Of a stretch of 64,000 nt of DNA, positions 45,481 to 55,859 are shown in pieces (position 1 is the first letter of the stretch; each line of letters begins with the position of its first letter). The notes beneath the pieces were generated by a model. That model was not told the origin of the DNA, did no database searches, and was given only the letters and a program-made list of their open reading frames with translations. A program made the translations under genes and the position numbers. Location: positions 52,984,327 to 53,048,326 of the forward strand of contig OY829539.1 of the NCBI GenBank assembly GCA_963691705.1. Direction: 5' to 3'. The DNA is from Viola odorata. Lineage: Eukaryota > Streptophyta > Magnoliopsida > Malpighiales > Violaceae.

Positions 45481-46178
45481 TCTTTGGCTTTGGTGTCCAC
45501 TTCCAGTTGATTGGAATAAGTTTATGTCAATGTCAGTGGAGTTTTGGTTCCCACCCATCTTTTGTTTACTGCTTGATCTTCTGCATAATATGCAGCAATT
45601 GTGTGTTTGGATTTTTTTCTCTTTTGATCTTTTTTGCTTTCATACGCAAAAAGGGTTCCAATTTACAGCTACGTCATTCCTTCAATGGAATGACAATTGG
45701 ATGATGACTCATTTTCATAATACTGCTGTGTTTCACTGGTTGAAGAAAATAGTCAAGCTTACACAAGTTGAGCTCCTAAATTTGTCCCAGAATCCCTATT
45801 TGCATCATGTGATTTGTTGAGATTTCTAAAACACATGGTACGAATAGGGAATGTAGGACAAATTAAGGGCTAAAGTTAACGTTTAGCGGAAAAAATGGAT
45901 GTAAGTGACCTTTAACCAAAAATTAAAAATTGTGTTAGTCAGGTTCTTTGTTTGTTGTGTTGTGATCAAAAGTCAGGGTCATTGACCAGAATCATCTTTT
46001 GGAAAAGGACCCACTTTTTCTTTGAAGTGCTAGTCAAATTTACCTTTTTTACAGGCAGAGTAAGTGGTTGAAAAAAAATGGCAGAATGGCAGTTAAATAC
46101 AGATTATACAGAAATACAAGAATTCTGCGATCAACTCAAAATAATTCCTAGGTTAAACAAAATTAGAATAGTCGGGAA
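45481..46178 (+). other. Spacer between tandem methyltransferase genes
   Basis: 3' UTR of gene 1 and the promoter/leader of gene 2. An ATG at 46,078 opens a frame that overlaps the gene 2 start in another phase. If it is within the transcript it would act as an inhibitory upstream frame. Confidence 0.4.
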
Positions 46179-47721
46179 ATGGCAGGTTTGTTCGACAAGC
46201 AGGCGGCAATTTACCTGGATGCCAGGCCTGTTTATCCAGATCAATGGTTCTCAATGCTGGCTACTCTCACCCCTCACCATTCTTTTGCTTGGGATGCTGG
46301 AACTGGCAATGGTCAAGCCGCTATTGGTGTACGTTCTCCTGATCCATCAATTTTCATACGTTTATTATTACTGAAACTTGATTATTTTCCCCATCTGGAT
46401 CGTCAATATTTCTATTGGAGGCGATGAGTTAAACGCTAAAGCTTTCATTTTTCATTGCAATCGCAGTTTATTATTGTAAATTGAGCATTTTCCCCCATCT
46501 GGGTCGTCAAAAATTCCATTGGAGAAGATGTGTTAAATGCTAAAGTTTACAGTTTCCATTGCAATTGCAGTTTATTATTGAAATTGAGCAATTTCCCCAT
46601 CTGGGTTGTCAATATTTCCACTGGAAAAGATGTGTTAAATGCTAAAGTTTCCAGTTTCCATTGCAATTGCAGTTTATTATTGCAAATTGAGCATTTTCCC
46701 ATCTGGGTCGTCAATATTTCCATTTGGAATGTTAAAGTTTTCAATTTTCATTGCAATTGCAGTTTATTAGTTGCAAATTGAGCACTTTCCTCATCTGGGT
46801 TGTCGATATTTCCACTGGAAAAGATGTGTTAAATGCTAGTTTCCAACTTTCATTTCAATTGCAGTTTATTATTGTAAACTTAACTGAGCATTTTACTTTT
46901 GCCCATCTGGGCTGTCAGTATTTCAGTGGAGAAGATGCTTTAAAGTGCTAAAGTTTTCAATTTTCCCTGTCTGGGTTGGAAAAGATGCAGTTGCTAAAGT
47001 TTTCAATTTTCCCCATCTGGGTTGTTAATATTTCCATTGGAGAAGATGCATTAAATGCTAATGTTTTCAACTTTCATCGCAATTGCAGGTTGCCAAGCAT
47101 TACGACCAAGTGGTGGCAACTGACATAAGTGCAGAGCAGTTAAAGCATGCCATTCCTCATCCCCAAGTTCAATACTTGCACACCCCACCATCAATGAGTG
47201 AAGATGAGCTAGTGGCACTACTTGGAGGTGAACACTCTATCGATCTCGTCACCGCAGCTACAGCTGTGCATTGGTTTGATCTCGAAAAGTTCTACTCCGT
47301 CGTGAAACGAGTTCTGAAGCCAGACGGAGTACTTGCTGTTTGGACCTATAATTTCACAGAGATCAGCCTAGAACATGACCTTCTTATCAAGAGATTATAT
47401 GAGAGTAGTTTTCCTTTTCAGAACCCAAAAGCCAAATACGCATTTGATTGCTACAAGACCCTTCCGTTCCCATTCGAGAGTGTCGGAGTTGGTTCGGAGG
47501 GGAAGCCGCTCGAGCTAGACTTGCTTAAGGAGATATCATTTGAGGCATATTTGAAGCTGCTAAGTTCTGCATCAGCAGTGAATACAGCTAAGGAACAAGG
47601 TGTGGATTTGTTATCTGAGAAGGTTGTTAAGGAACTTGAGAATGCTTGGGGTGGTCCTGACCAATTGGTGAGAACAGTCAACTTCAAGAAATATATGCTT
47701 GGAGGAAAAGTGAAGCTGTGA
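46179..47721 (+). CDS. SAM-dependent methyltransferase 2, two exons
   Basis: Exon 1 is 46179-46328 (50 codons, same length as in gene 1) and exon 2 is 47089-47721, giving 260 residues. Motif I is WDAGTGNGQAAIGVAKHY, followed by VVATDISAEQ and then IDLVTAATAVHWFDLEKFY. Close identity to gene 1 and the same intron position show a tandem duplication. Intact by eye. The 760 bp intron is almost entirely a tandem repeat whose unit contains the acceptor sequence. Substrate unknown. Confidence 0.88.
46365..47088 (+). repeat. Intronic tandem repeat (about 8 units of about 85-115 bp)
   Basis: Each unit has CCCCATCTGGGTYGTCAATATTTCC, then AAGATGYRTTAAATGCTAAAG, then CATTGCAATTGCAG. The last unit's GCAATTGCAG is the true splice acceptor. 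Earlier copies of the same CAATTGCAG (about 46,570, 46,672, 46,762 and 46,863) are followed by TTTATTA instead of coding sequence. Confidence 0.85.
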
Positions 47722-48229
47722 TTACTGATTATATTGTTCTGTTTGGCTTTTAATAATAAATTAAGCTGCATTTTAATAATAACAAGGAGTAGCAGCCTTC
47801 TTGTATGCTATGATTGTTATCCCTTGTGGTTTCGATCTGAACCGTTTAAAAATAACCCTATTAATAAACGGATTAGTTGTATTCGTACCCGTTTAATTAA
47901 CGGGTCAAAAACTATGACACAGACTTGTGTTAAACGGGTTGGATATGAAACGATCCAACGGGTCAGACTCATTTTAACACTCTTAATATTAATGCTGGTT
48001 TGTGACCATTATCCATGTCACCATGAGATTATTGTTGCATAAACAATATTATTAATCTCAAAAAAAAAATTAGGGCGTTTATCAAAGTAATTCTAAATTT
48101 ATAGAAATTTTTATTTAAAGATGATTTTTGTTAGAAAAAATTCAACTTTCTAAATTGAGTCGATTTTAAAAATTATTATAATATAGAGTTATTAGAAATT
48201 GCACATGTATTTGCGTTTGCAACATAATA
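47722..48229. other. Intergenic region with a degenerate ACCCGTTTAATTAACGGGT repeat
   Basis: 47,840-47,960 carries several copies of ACGGGT/ACCCGT words in both orientations, like the highly repeated ends of some plant elements. No coding seen. Confidence 0.35.
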
Positions 48230-48576
48230 CTCCCTCCGGTCGCGAATGATGGACGTTCTGGCCAGATTTTCGCGGTCGGCAATGGTTGACGTTCTCAGTT
48301 TTTAAGAATTTTTTCGTCGGTTTCTGACCATTTACCCCTCGTTGTCTCTCCCCTCTCTTTGACGCGATTGCAAACCAATTTGTTCAAATTTCATTCGAAA
48401 TTTGGGGGGGAAATCGGGTGAAAATTTGGGTGGGAAATGGAAATTCGGGGCGTCAATCATTCACGACCTCACATATATTACTGTGATTTCAATCCAATCC
48501 GCAATCAGAGTCCAGTCCCGATTTCGTCGTCCCCTCGATTAAAATTAGGGTTCTTCACGGCTGCAGAGGACGGGTG

Positions 48577-48978
48577 ATGGAAAACATCGATTTTTGGGAG
48601 GATTCTCAACCGGAATCCATAGCCCAATTTGATGATTCCATGAACATGGTAGTTCCAGATTCCATTGGAAATGGTGGCGAGGTCGGCGATGATGCTGATC
48701 AGATTGTGGAGGACTCCGGCGACGAGACAACTGATGAAGCAATTGTTGATTTCAGGGGTGTGAAGTCAACGCAGCGTACTACACCCAAGAAGGTTGTTCA
48801 TGCTTTTGACTTGAACGAACCATCTGTTGAGGAGAGGCTTTTTGCAGCCAAGTATAAAGGGGAAAGGGATTTCGACCTCAACAAGCTCCCCATTGCTGGT
48901 ATGTTTACTTTGACTGATCCAACCTGGGAACCTTGCTTCATTGAAATGTTGCGTCTGTTATTTCCCTCTTACTATTGA
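48577..48978 (+). CDS. Acidic protein with DLN motifs inside the mariner element (first exon of an unknown gene)
   Basis: The ATG at 48,577 opens an acidic frame (MENIDFWEDSQPESI...). It contains VVHAFDLNEPSVEERL and, near the end, RDFDLNKLP. The last fits the DLNxxP form of the plant EAR repression motif. A donor-like GCTG|GTATGT at 48,898/48,899 suggests that the coding exon stops there and that the frame to 48,978 is intron. Later exons are not recognised. It points away from the transposase gene, near the left end. It could be a captured host fragment or an accessory gene. Confidence 0.45.
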   Translation: MENIDFWEDSQPESIAQFDDSMNMVVPDSIGNGGEVGDDADQIVEDSGDETTDEAIVDFRGVKSTQRTTPKKVVHAFDLNEPSVEERLFAAKYKGERDFDLNKLPIAGMFTLTDPTWEPCFIEMLRLLFPSYY

Positions 48979-50057
48979 CGATGCGAGTGTTTTTAGGTAG
49001 TTGATTAACATTAGGTGATGTGGTTGTCAACTGGAAGGTTGTACATAGGATCTGTGTAAATGAAGGTTGTATATTGGATCTGTGTAAATTCCAAACACCC
49101 AAGTGGAGTGTATTTTGGGGGGTGTGGAATTCAGGAGTGATTTCTATTTCGATTGTATATACTGTGTTTTTATTTGGAATAGAAATTGTGGATCTTGATT
49201 GTTTGCTCCCCAAATTCTATACTGTGTTGTTGTTCTATCTTAATCTATGATTTAATAATTCTTTAGTCGAACCTGACATTGGCTCAATTTTAATCTATTG
49301 GCACATTGTGATGAATTACATAAGTGCTTTCTATGTGCTCTGTTACGATGCACGGTTGTTTTCACTACTGATTTTCTTTGATGGTATTAATCTAAATATA
49401 TCTGCCTGCCAATTGTTTCATGCTTGACTGATTTGAAGAAGAATTTGTCTGTTGTTGCTCTATTTGTTCATTTACTTGATGAAGAAGAAATTCTTGGTCT
49501 TCATCTGTATTAATCTAGATCCAGCTTCCTCCATTGTGTTTGGATTGTTAAATGTACAAATTTCCAAAGTTGTCTGCATAACGCTTGCCTGTGTTTCACT
49601 GGACAAATATATCCAGTTTGCCCTGTTACGTGAATGAATGTTCTTGGTCCATTGTATATGGATTTATGAGACTGGTTTTAGGGTGCATATTTATGCATAA
49701 ATGCCCTGTTTCTGGTATTACTGTTGTTGCTCCTCTGTTTTAGACTATTGCCAATCTGGGTTCAATTGCCATTCAGTTTGTCATTTTGGGTGCAATACAT
49801 ATCTTTGTCTGGATATTGTGCTCTTCAATCAACCATTTTCGTTCAGTTTGGGTTTGCATTGCAATTCAATATGTTTTATGTTTAATTTTCAATCAATTTA
49901 TGCTTTGGTATTGGAAATAGTAAACGAACAGGGGAAGTAACTTAAACACAAACTTCATAAACCATCATCACATTTATTTATTATCCACTCCAATTACATA
50001 GAGAAGTTGGAGTGGAATTACATGGAGGAAGGAGTAGTTACTACACATAGACACTAA
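48979..50057. other. Non-coding interior of the mariner element
   Basis: T-rich sequence with no supportable gene. Direct words (GGATCTGTGTAAAT at about 49,050 and 49,077) repeat. Confidence 0.35.
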
Positions 50058-50441
50058 CTAATCAGAATCAGATGCATCAGAGATTGTTGGGATGCCTGCA
50101 ATGGAATTTCCAAAGTTGTTGAGTTCCTGAGCAGCAACCCTGACACTCACAAGCGCCAGGTTCAACACATCTCTCTTTTGCTTCAGATGAGCAATGGTGA
50201 CTGTGAGATTATTGATAGCCCTCCCATATGTCTCCATTATAGTCAGCGTCAGTCCCTCATGCTCCTCATCTTCCAATATGGCATCCTACCTTGCCTTCAA
50301 CTCCTCAAGTGCCTCCTCTAGCTCTTCGATATCAGCTCTGGTCTGGAGACCCCTATTCTCCATCTGGACAGTGTCTGCCTTTAGCTGAGTTGAGATGAGG
50401 CTAGAAAGATCTAGGAGCTCCGTCTTCCTACCACGATCCAT
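50058..50441 (-). pseudogene. Small coiled-coil protein in mariner element, homologous to the Tat-element antisense gene C
   Basis: 127 codons from ATG 50,441-50,439, with one in-frame TAG at 50,288-50,286 (codon 52). The N-terminal half is a Glu/Leu coiled coil (ADIEELEEALEELKAR). The C-terminal half VTIAHLKQKRDVLN...IPT aligns without gaps to 21,402-21,791, and the end is acidic (SDASDSD). The length is nearly equal (127 against 129). A TATA box lies about 110 bp upstream. The TAG could be a stop in a dead copy or sit at an unusual splice site (AAGGTAGG). It is downstream of the transposase on the same strand. Function unknown. Confidence 0.55.
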
Positions 50442-50550
50442 TGTCAAACACCTGCAGAGAAGGAGAGAAACAAAGCAAGAGAGATGAGTTGATAGCAGAG
50501 CTTTTTTATGGTAGCGAAAGGTTTGCGGTAATTGCATATGCACACACGAT

Positions 50551-50562
50551 GGTATTTATAGA
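50551..50562 (-). promoter_or_regulatory. TATA box candidate for the mariner-borne coiled-coil gene
   Basis: The minus-strand TCTATAAATACC fits a plant TATA box, about 110 bp before the ATG. It implies independent transcription rather than read-through from the transposase. Confidence 0.5.
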
Positions 50563-51624
50563 ATTGATTAGGGTTACCAAGGGGTACGAAGGGTAAACGA
50601 AGGGTTAGGTTAAGTTAATAAAGGTAAGGATGGAACGACGCACTGCTTGGGAAACTACACAGGTTTTGGAAACTCAACAATTAGTTGCCTTGTTATAGTT
50701 GGAAACATATCTGTTAGATTGTGTGTTGCAGTTGCAATACAATTATCCTTCTTAGCGTGTCAACCAAAGCATTGTCTTCTCTTTGTAACTGTTACAGGTT
50801 AAATCAAACTGAAAAGCTACAATTCAATCAACCACAGCCTCATCTCCCATTGCTTGACTCAAAAGCAAACACATCTGTCAAAAATTGTGCAATAACAACA
50901 CATGCAAAACCAGCTTTTTACCCTAACAATTGATTCAAACGCAGTTGGGATGCAACGCATTCAATTTCCACCTGTACAGAAAATGAATCAATGCATTGCA
51001 ACAGTTGCAACCCCTATGAACCAATGCATTGGTTCAACAAAACTATAGATTGCACAAGACACAACAGTTCCAACCCCTATCAATCCCCTATCAAATTTTA
51101 AACAACTAATGCATTACACAAAACTTTCAATGAGATCAACGATGCAAAACAGAACCAGCAATGCATAAAACAGAAAGCCAGACTCACTTACACAATCAAT
51201 CAAAACAGAACCACCAATGCATATAACAGGACAATACTCACTTACATTAACACTCAATCAAAGCAGCATAATTTATAAGTGGACTTTAGTAGCCAAAATG
51301 CAATACCCCATAATATGTGACAAGTGTTTGAAAGACAGAGCAAACTCTACTTGCCTAATGATTGTTAGTAATGTGACATTAAGCACCAATACTAACAGTT
51401 GCAAGCATATGCTACTTTCAAAAAATTACAATGATTCCTACGAAAATATCTTCAATCCTAAGTCACATTACTAGAGTTACCACCTAAAGTAACATACTAC
51501 GTATCTAAATATGTCCAATAACTAACCCAAAAAAGCTGCCATCCATCGAATACAACAATCTTCCACCCAATTTTCTGCATAACAATTACAAGGAAATGTC
51601 AATATACATTCAACATTACATTTA
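50563..51624. other. Non-coding interior of the mariner element
   Basis: Rich in imperfect AACCAATGCAT/CAACAGTTCCAACCCCTAT words at 50,940-51,240. No gene seen. Confidence 0.4.
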
Positions 51625-52953
51625 CTAAAAATGACAAGAACACTCAGACTTACAAGGTAATGGAGGAAGATTAGCAGCAGCAGTTGCTATCAGAATTGGA
51701 TCACATGACAAGCTTTCAGGAAGCAATCCTTGACTAGCCAATTGTTCTTTCTTTATATGAGGAATTCTATATGCATTGGAACCCATAATCCTCATAATTT
51801 CAATCATGCATGACTGTAAAGTGATGAAAATACTATCCGCCTTCTTCTCAGAAAACTCCAAAAAAGATTTACTCACTGCTTCCACTAATTGATTTAGGTT
51901 ATTTGCATATTTCTTTTCTTGCAAGGATTGAATAGCTCTAAAAAACCCTAAATCAAGTACATTTAAATCTGGCGAATTTGGTGGCTGACACAACAGTGTA
52001 ATGTTCAATCCTAGACTCTCTACTGCAGCTAGGAAATCAATATCATCCTCCTGTATATGTGTTTTAGCATTATCTTGCTGGATGATAATTATTTGCATGA
52101 GGCTATCCCTCGACCATTTATCCTTAATGGCTGGTAGAATACGTTCAATCATGAAGCGCCTAATCACCTGCCTATCAATTTTTGGAATTGGCTTAACTTC
52201 TAAAGTTCCAGCCATCCTATTTGAGTTGTTCCTAAGAGCAGCAACCTCTTGCACAAGTGGAAACACTCCTATTTTACCATCAAAAGTACAATTACCATCA
52301 TAGTCAAATCTAGGCCTAGCAACAGTTGCAAGGAACATTATTTTAGGGATGAAATTGGTACTCTTAATGATTCTTACAGGTTCATCTTCATCTGCCAAGA
52401 GGTAATACGTCTGCACCTTCCTTGTTGTTTGAAACCACTTTTCATCAATGTGGATGATATTTTGCATATCAGAGAAAGTGTTTCCAGCTGGAGGTGAGTT
52501 TGGATCCACCATTGAAAGACAGTGACGAACCCTTTCAACTCTGTTTGCATCTGTTAGTGTTGGTTTTATGGTGTTGCTGTGACGCCTCAACTCTCCAGAT
52601 TTCAACTTTGAAATCAAATAAGTCTTCGAAACACCCAAGGCAATTGCAAGAGATTTAAGGGTTGTTCTATCCCTTAAAGGAATATCTCGAATTCTGTTGA
52701 AGTCAAATTCTACCCTTTTTCTGCCACAATTCAATACTCTACATTTCGAGACATTGTGGTTGTCGGACTCCCTACCTCTTTTCCACAGCCGCTGAATTGA
52801 ACGAACACCAACTTCAAAATAATTAGCTACTTCATGTGTTGTGTTCTTGCACAGCTTTCCATACACACTCCTTTCAAGAAGCATACTGTAGGCTGCCATT
52901 CTCTCCTCATTACAGAGCTCCTTCTTTTTCCTTCTACCGCTTACAATTATCAC
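51625..52953 (-). CDS. Mariner-like transposase with intact DD39D triad
   Basis: The frame is open over about 440 codons. The N-terminal helix-turn-helix DNA-binding part includes THEVANYFEVGVRSIQRLWKRG and a second HTH (SLAIALGVSKTYLISKL). The catalytic domain has Asp in HIDEKWF, Asp in QQDNAKTH and the third Asp in SPDLNVLD, with 39 residues between the last two, the plant mariner DD39D arrangement. The protein cuts and pastes elements at TA. The upstream end of the frame has no ATG. The first Met in frame is at about 52,899 (MAAYSMLL), and a 5' exon probably lies at 53,025-53,262. Downstream of the triad the sequence is complete. It may still be active, if the 5' exon is sound. Confidence 0.88.
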   Translation of the reverse strand: MIIVSGRRKKKELCNEERMAAYSMLLERSVYGKLCKNTTHEVANYFEVGVRSIQRLWKRGRESDNHNVSKCRVLNCGRKRVEFDFNRIRDIPLRDRTTLKSLAIALGVSKTYLISKLKSGELRRHSNTIKPTLTDANRVERVRHCLSMVDPNSPPAGNTFSDMQNIIHIDEKWFQTTRKVQTYYLLADEDEPVRIIKSTNFIPKIMFLATVARPRFDYDGNCTFDGKIGVFPLVQEVAALRNNSNRMAGTLEVKPIPKIDRQVIRRFMIERILPAIKDKWSRDSLMQIIIIQQDNAKTHIQEDDIDFLAAVESLGLNITLLCQPPNSPDLNVLDLGFFRAIQSLQEKKYANNLNQLVEAVSKSFLEFSEKKADSIFITLQSCMIEIMRIMGSNAYRIPHIKKEQLASQGLLPESLSCDPILIATAAANLPPLPCKSECSCHF

Positions 52954-53024
52954 AGCACAGCATCATTGCAATTGTGCAAAAGTTTAACAACTTCAAATGA
53001 AATGTTTAATTATTTCGAATTACA

Positions 53025-53262
53025 CTTAACTTGGAAGCCCATCGTCAGGTGTTGGGTTTTCATTTTGCCCAGTAGGTCCTTCATTGATATCGTCGAGAGT
53101 TAGCGCGTCGTGGCCCATACCTTCTTCTTCTACTACTTCGGGATCCTCTCCATTTCGGAGGTTCTGCTCAGCTGCTGAATCATTTACATGAAATTGGTAG
53201 GTACGGGATTGTTGTCGAACAAATAGATAGGGTCAAAATTGTTGACAGGCATTGTTTCTTAA
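53025..53262 (-). other. Possible 5' exon of the mariner transposase
   Basis: From ATG at about 53,257 the minus strand reads MPVNNFDPIYLF; after an apparent one-base shift it continues as FHVNDSAAEQNLRNGEDPEVVEEEG to about 53,027. This acidic N-terminal tail fits plant mariner transposases. The shift suggests damage or a sequence error. Confidence 0.4.
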
Positions 53263-53807
53263 GCTTGCTAAATTGAAATAGAAATGTTGCAGCGGTAGAA
53301 ATAGAAAAGGATGGGTGGGGAGCGAAACGGAGGAAGTCAGTTTGCATTGTGCCCAATTAGGAAGGAATTAAGGGGGGAAATTGAAACTTTTGGATGCGAA
53401 AAATTTCAAATTTAGGAGGGGTTAATGAAATTGGGTGAAAATTTGGGAGGGAATTGGGAGGAGAATTGATGAAATGCTCGCGGGCTTGCAATGGTGAGAG
53501 GAAGAACACTGTAGCAGAGGACGCACGTTAAATGAAGGGCAACATGGTCATTACACGCCCACACACAGTGGATTCTTAATCCGTGTGCTCGGTCGCGAAA
53601 CGTCTATCATTCACGACCAGAGGGAGTACTCATCTTTATGTTGCAAATATTATGAACTTAAACAAAGAGCTCAACAAGTTCGACGCGTGTTTGGTCATTT
53701 ATTATATATTGAAATACTTTATCTTTCTTATAAAAAATGGTTTTACGGTGATTGAAATAATTTTAAAATTCGCCAATTAAACATTTAAAAAATTAGCGAA
53801 TAATACT

Positions 53808-53866
53808 ACTCTCTTCGTTTTTTTTAATAGTCATTTTTTTTGAAGAAATGGTTTTGCCTAATTAGT
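53808..53866 (+). repeat. Truncated Stowaway-like MITE end
   Basis: TACTCTCTTCGTTTTTTTTAATAGTCATTTTT resembles a Stowaway terminal repeat (CTCCCTCCGTTCC...AATAGT). Only one end is present. The next element's LTR begins directly after it, so the LTR element may have inserted into the MITE. Confidence 0.4.
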
Positions 53867-55761
53867 TGTGTCGCACCCCACAAAAATTGCGAAAAGACAC
53901 AATTCGCGAGTGTGCAACGAAATTTGAGACCTCAGATGCTCGGCGTAAAAGGGACGCCTAGCAGCATGCAATGAAGTCGCCACCCTAATTTGGTTGCTAG
54001 GTCTTAGGGAACCTTAATCGTCATGGCATAAGAAATATAATAAATAAAAAACTAAAGGCACAAAAAAAGGGGTCTGGACCCCAGACAAAAGGTTCGGGGT
54101 CGTATTATGGTCTCGGGAAGGTGTTAGGCACCCGAGTCACATCCGAAAACGGTTACCGGTTGATGAGAGAGGTGTTTTAAAAGGTGTTAGATGAAAATGC
54201 GTTTTGTTTTGAAAAGGGGGCCCTCAGAGGAATCGTCACTTTAGTCTTTTCTATGATCGTGGCCGTTCAGAAATAATTAATCGTTGGATGGGGTTACCGT
54301 TTGAACGTCTTTCGGACGGGGTTACCGTTTATCAAGACTGACTAATTATTCATGACCGTAACGTGATGGGACTGAATTTTCTGAAAGACTGAATGAGCGC
54401 CCTCTATTTCATCATTGGGTCATGCATGATTAACTTAATTACTACGCGATTCTATCATGGATAGCTTAGCAAAGTACAGATTAAATGATAGATTTTTGAA
54501 ATGATAAATTGATGTGGGATCGAAAGTCCCCATGTACATATAAACGAGAATTTAGAATCACATAAACATGGCATTTTAAGCAAATCTTTAAACACGTTGT
54601 TCATGTGAGTTGATTTTAGTTCTAGCAGTGTTATATATCATGCGTACGATTGATATTTACGAAAAGAGTTGAATAAATAAAAAGGAACGAAAGGCGTACT
54701 TTCGAGCGAAGCTTGAAATTAAAACTGCCTAAACTTTGAACTGGACGATTATCGCTCTAAGTGAGCAACTGATCAAGAGGGAGAAGGAGCAAGGGTTTCT
54801 TGCGGATTTGGTGCCTTTGAAACGTTGAGAGTGGCTCGCTAATTATAGGATTTCTGAGTCGGTGGAGGCGAGGTGATGACGTCGCTGTGATGACGTCGGG
54901 GTGGCTAGGGGAGGAGAGGTGGCAGCTACGGTGGCCGTGATGATGGTGGATGGGACGGGAAACGGTAGGAGCAGGCTAGGAAACGACGGGAGCAGGCTGC
55001 TTGGTGGCCTGCTCCGCTACCTCTTCACGTCCATGGTGCATGCGCACCATGGCCTTTAATTTGTCAACCGTTGATCTGGTTGACTTTTCTTGGTTGACCA
55101 GATCAACGGTTGTGATCAAGGGCCCTTTAAGTCTTATTTAAATGGCCTCGAGCCGATTCCTGCGAGCAAACGTTCCGACTTTTCGAGCCGAAGGTATCAG
55201 CACGTAGAGAAAAATACGACGGGCTTAACCGTCTACAGCGAATGATGAGAATTTCTCGTTTAACGTGTTTATTTTCTCGTTCAAAAACGTGAAACGTTCG
55301 GACGGAAAAATAATGACGTTACGCCGAAAATTACACGAAACGAAAAATCTAGCAACTAGTTGATGGAAAACATTTCAAATTCGAGCTATTGTCCGAGCGA
55401 ACTTACTTGGGTCCAATAAAAGCTCGAACGAAAATAATAATAAAATAAAAATACTAAAAAATGCGCTAAAATACTAAAAATCCTAAAATTCATGAGATGA
55501 CCTAAAACGAAGAAAAAATGAGCAAATGACTACCGGATAGTTAAAAATGTGATTTTTAAGGCTAAAAATAATAATGATAATAATAATGAAAATACGTGAC
55601 AAAAAATTAAAAATGCTATTTCGAACGCTGACGATGCTAAAACGCGATGAAAATTTAAAAAATGCTAACGATAGTAAATTAACTAAGAATGACAGTAAAT
55701 TAAGTGAATAACAGAAATGCTAAAATTAATTAAAAATGGCGTCAAAATTCGGGTATCAACA
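53867..55761 (-). repeat. LTR (probably 3') of a minus-strand Ty3/gypsy-type element
   Basis: On the minus strand the segment starts TGTTGATACCCGAATTTTGAC directly after a purine tract and ends GGGGTGCGACACA. That gives TG...CA ends and about 1.9 kb. The GTTAGGCACCCGAGTC and GAAGTCGCCACC words near its plus-strand left end are common in plant Ogre/Tat-type LTRs. No second copy lies in the window, so the borders are inferred. Confidence 0.6.
55031..55112. repeat. Two hairpin-forming inverted repeats inside the LTR
   Basis: 55,031-55,052 is CCATGGTGC-ATGC-GCACCATGG (9 bp stem). 55,065-55,080 pairs perfectly (16 bp) with 55,097-55,112 (CAACCGTTGATCTGGT and its complement). Confidence 0.8.
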
Positions 55762-55776
55762 GTTGCCCCCTCTTTA
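55762..55776 (-). promoter_or_regulatory. Polypurine tract of the minus-strand element
   Basis: The minus-strand AAAGAGGGGGCAAC immediately precedes the TGTTGATACCC LTR start, as expected for a 3' LTR in this orientation. Confidence 0.6.
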
Positions 55777-55859
55777 CTGTCTTATCGAAGTATTTGATAA
55801 GCAGTAAAGACGGTTGCCCCTACATATCCGAATTTTGGCGACACCGCAGGTCTTACCTC

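Larger units (their letters stand above)
48230..53626 (-). mobile_element. Plant mariner-like element (MLE), 5.4 kb, TA target duplication
   Basis: The ends are inverted repeats: CTCCCTCCGGTCGCGAATGATGGACG on the left and the complement of CTCCCTCTGGTCGTGAATGATAGACG on the right. They are flanked by TA (48,228-48,229 and 53,627-53,628). The CTCCCTC ends are those of the Stowaway/mariner group of plants. The minus-strand transposase has a complete catalytic triad. The element is long for the group because of about 3.3 kb of additional sequence with two extra reading frames. Confidence 0.92.
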
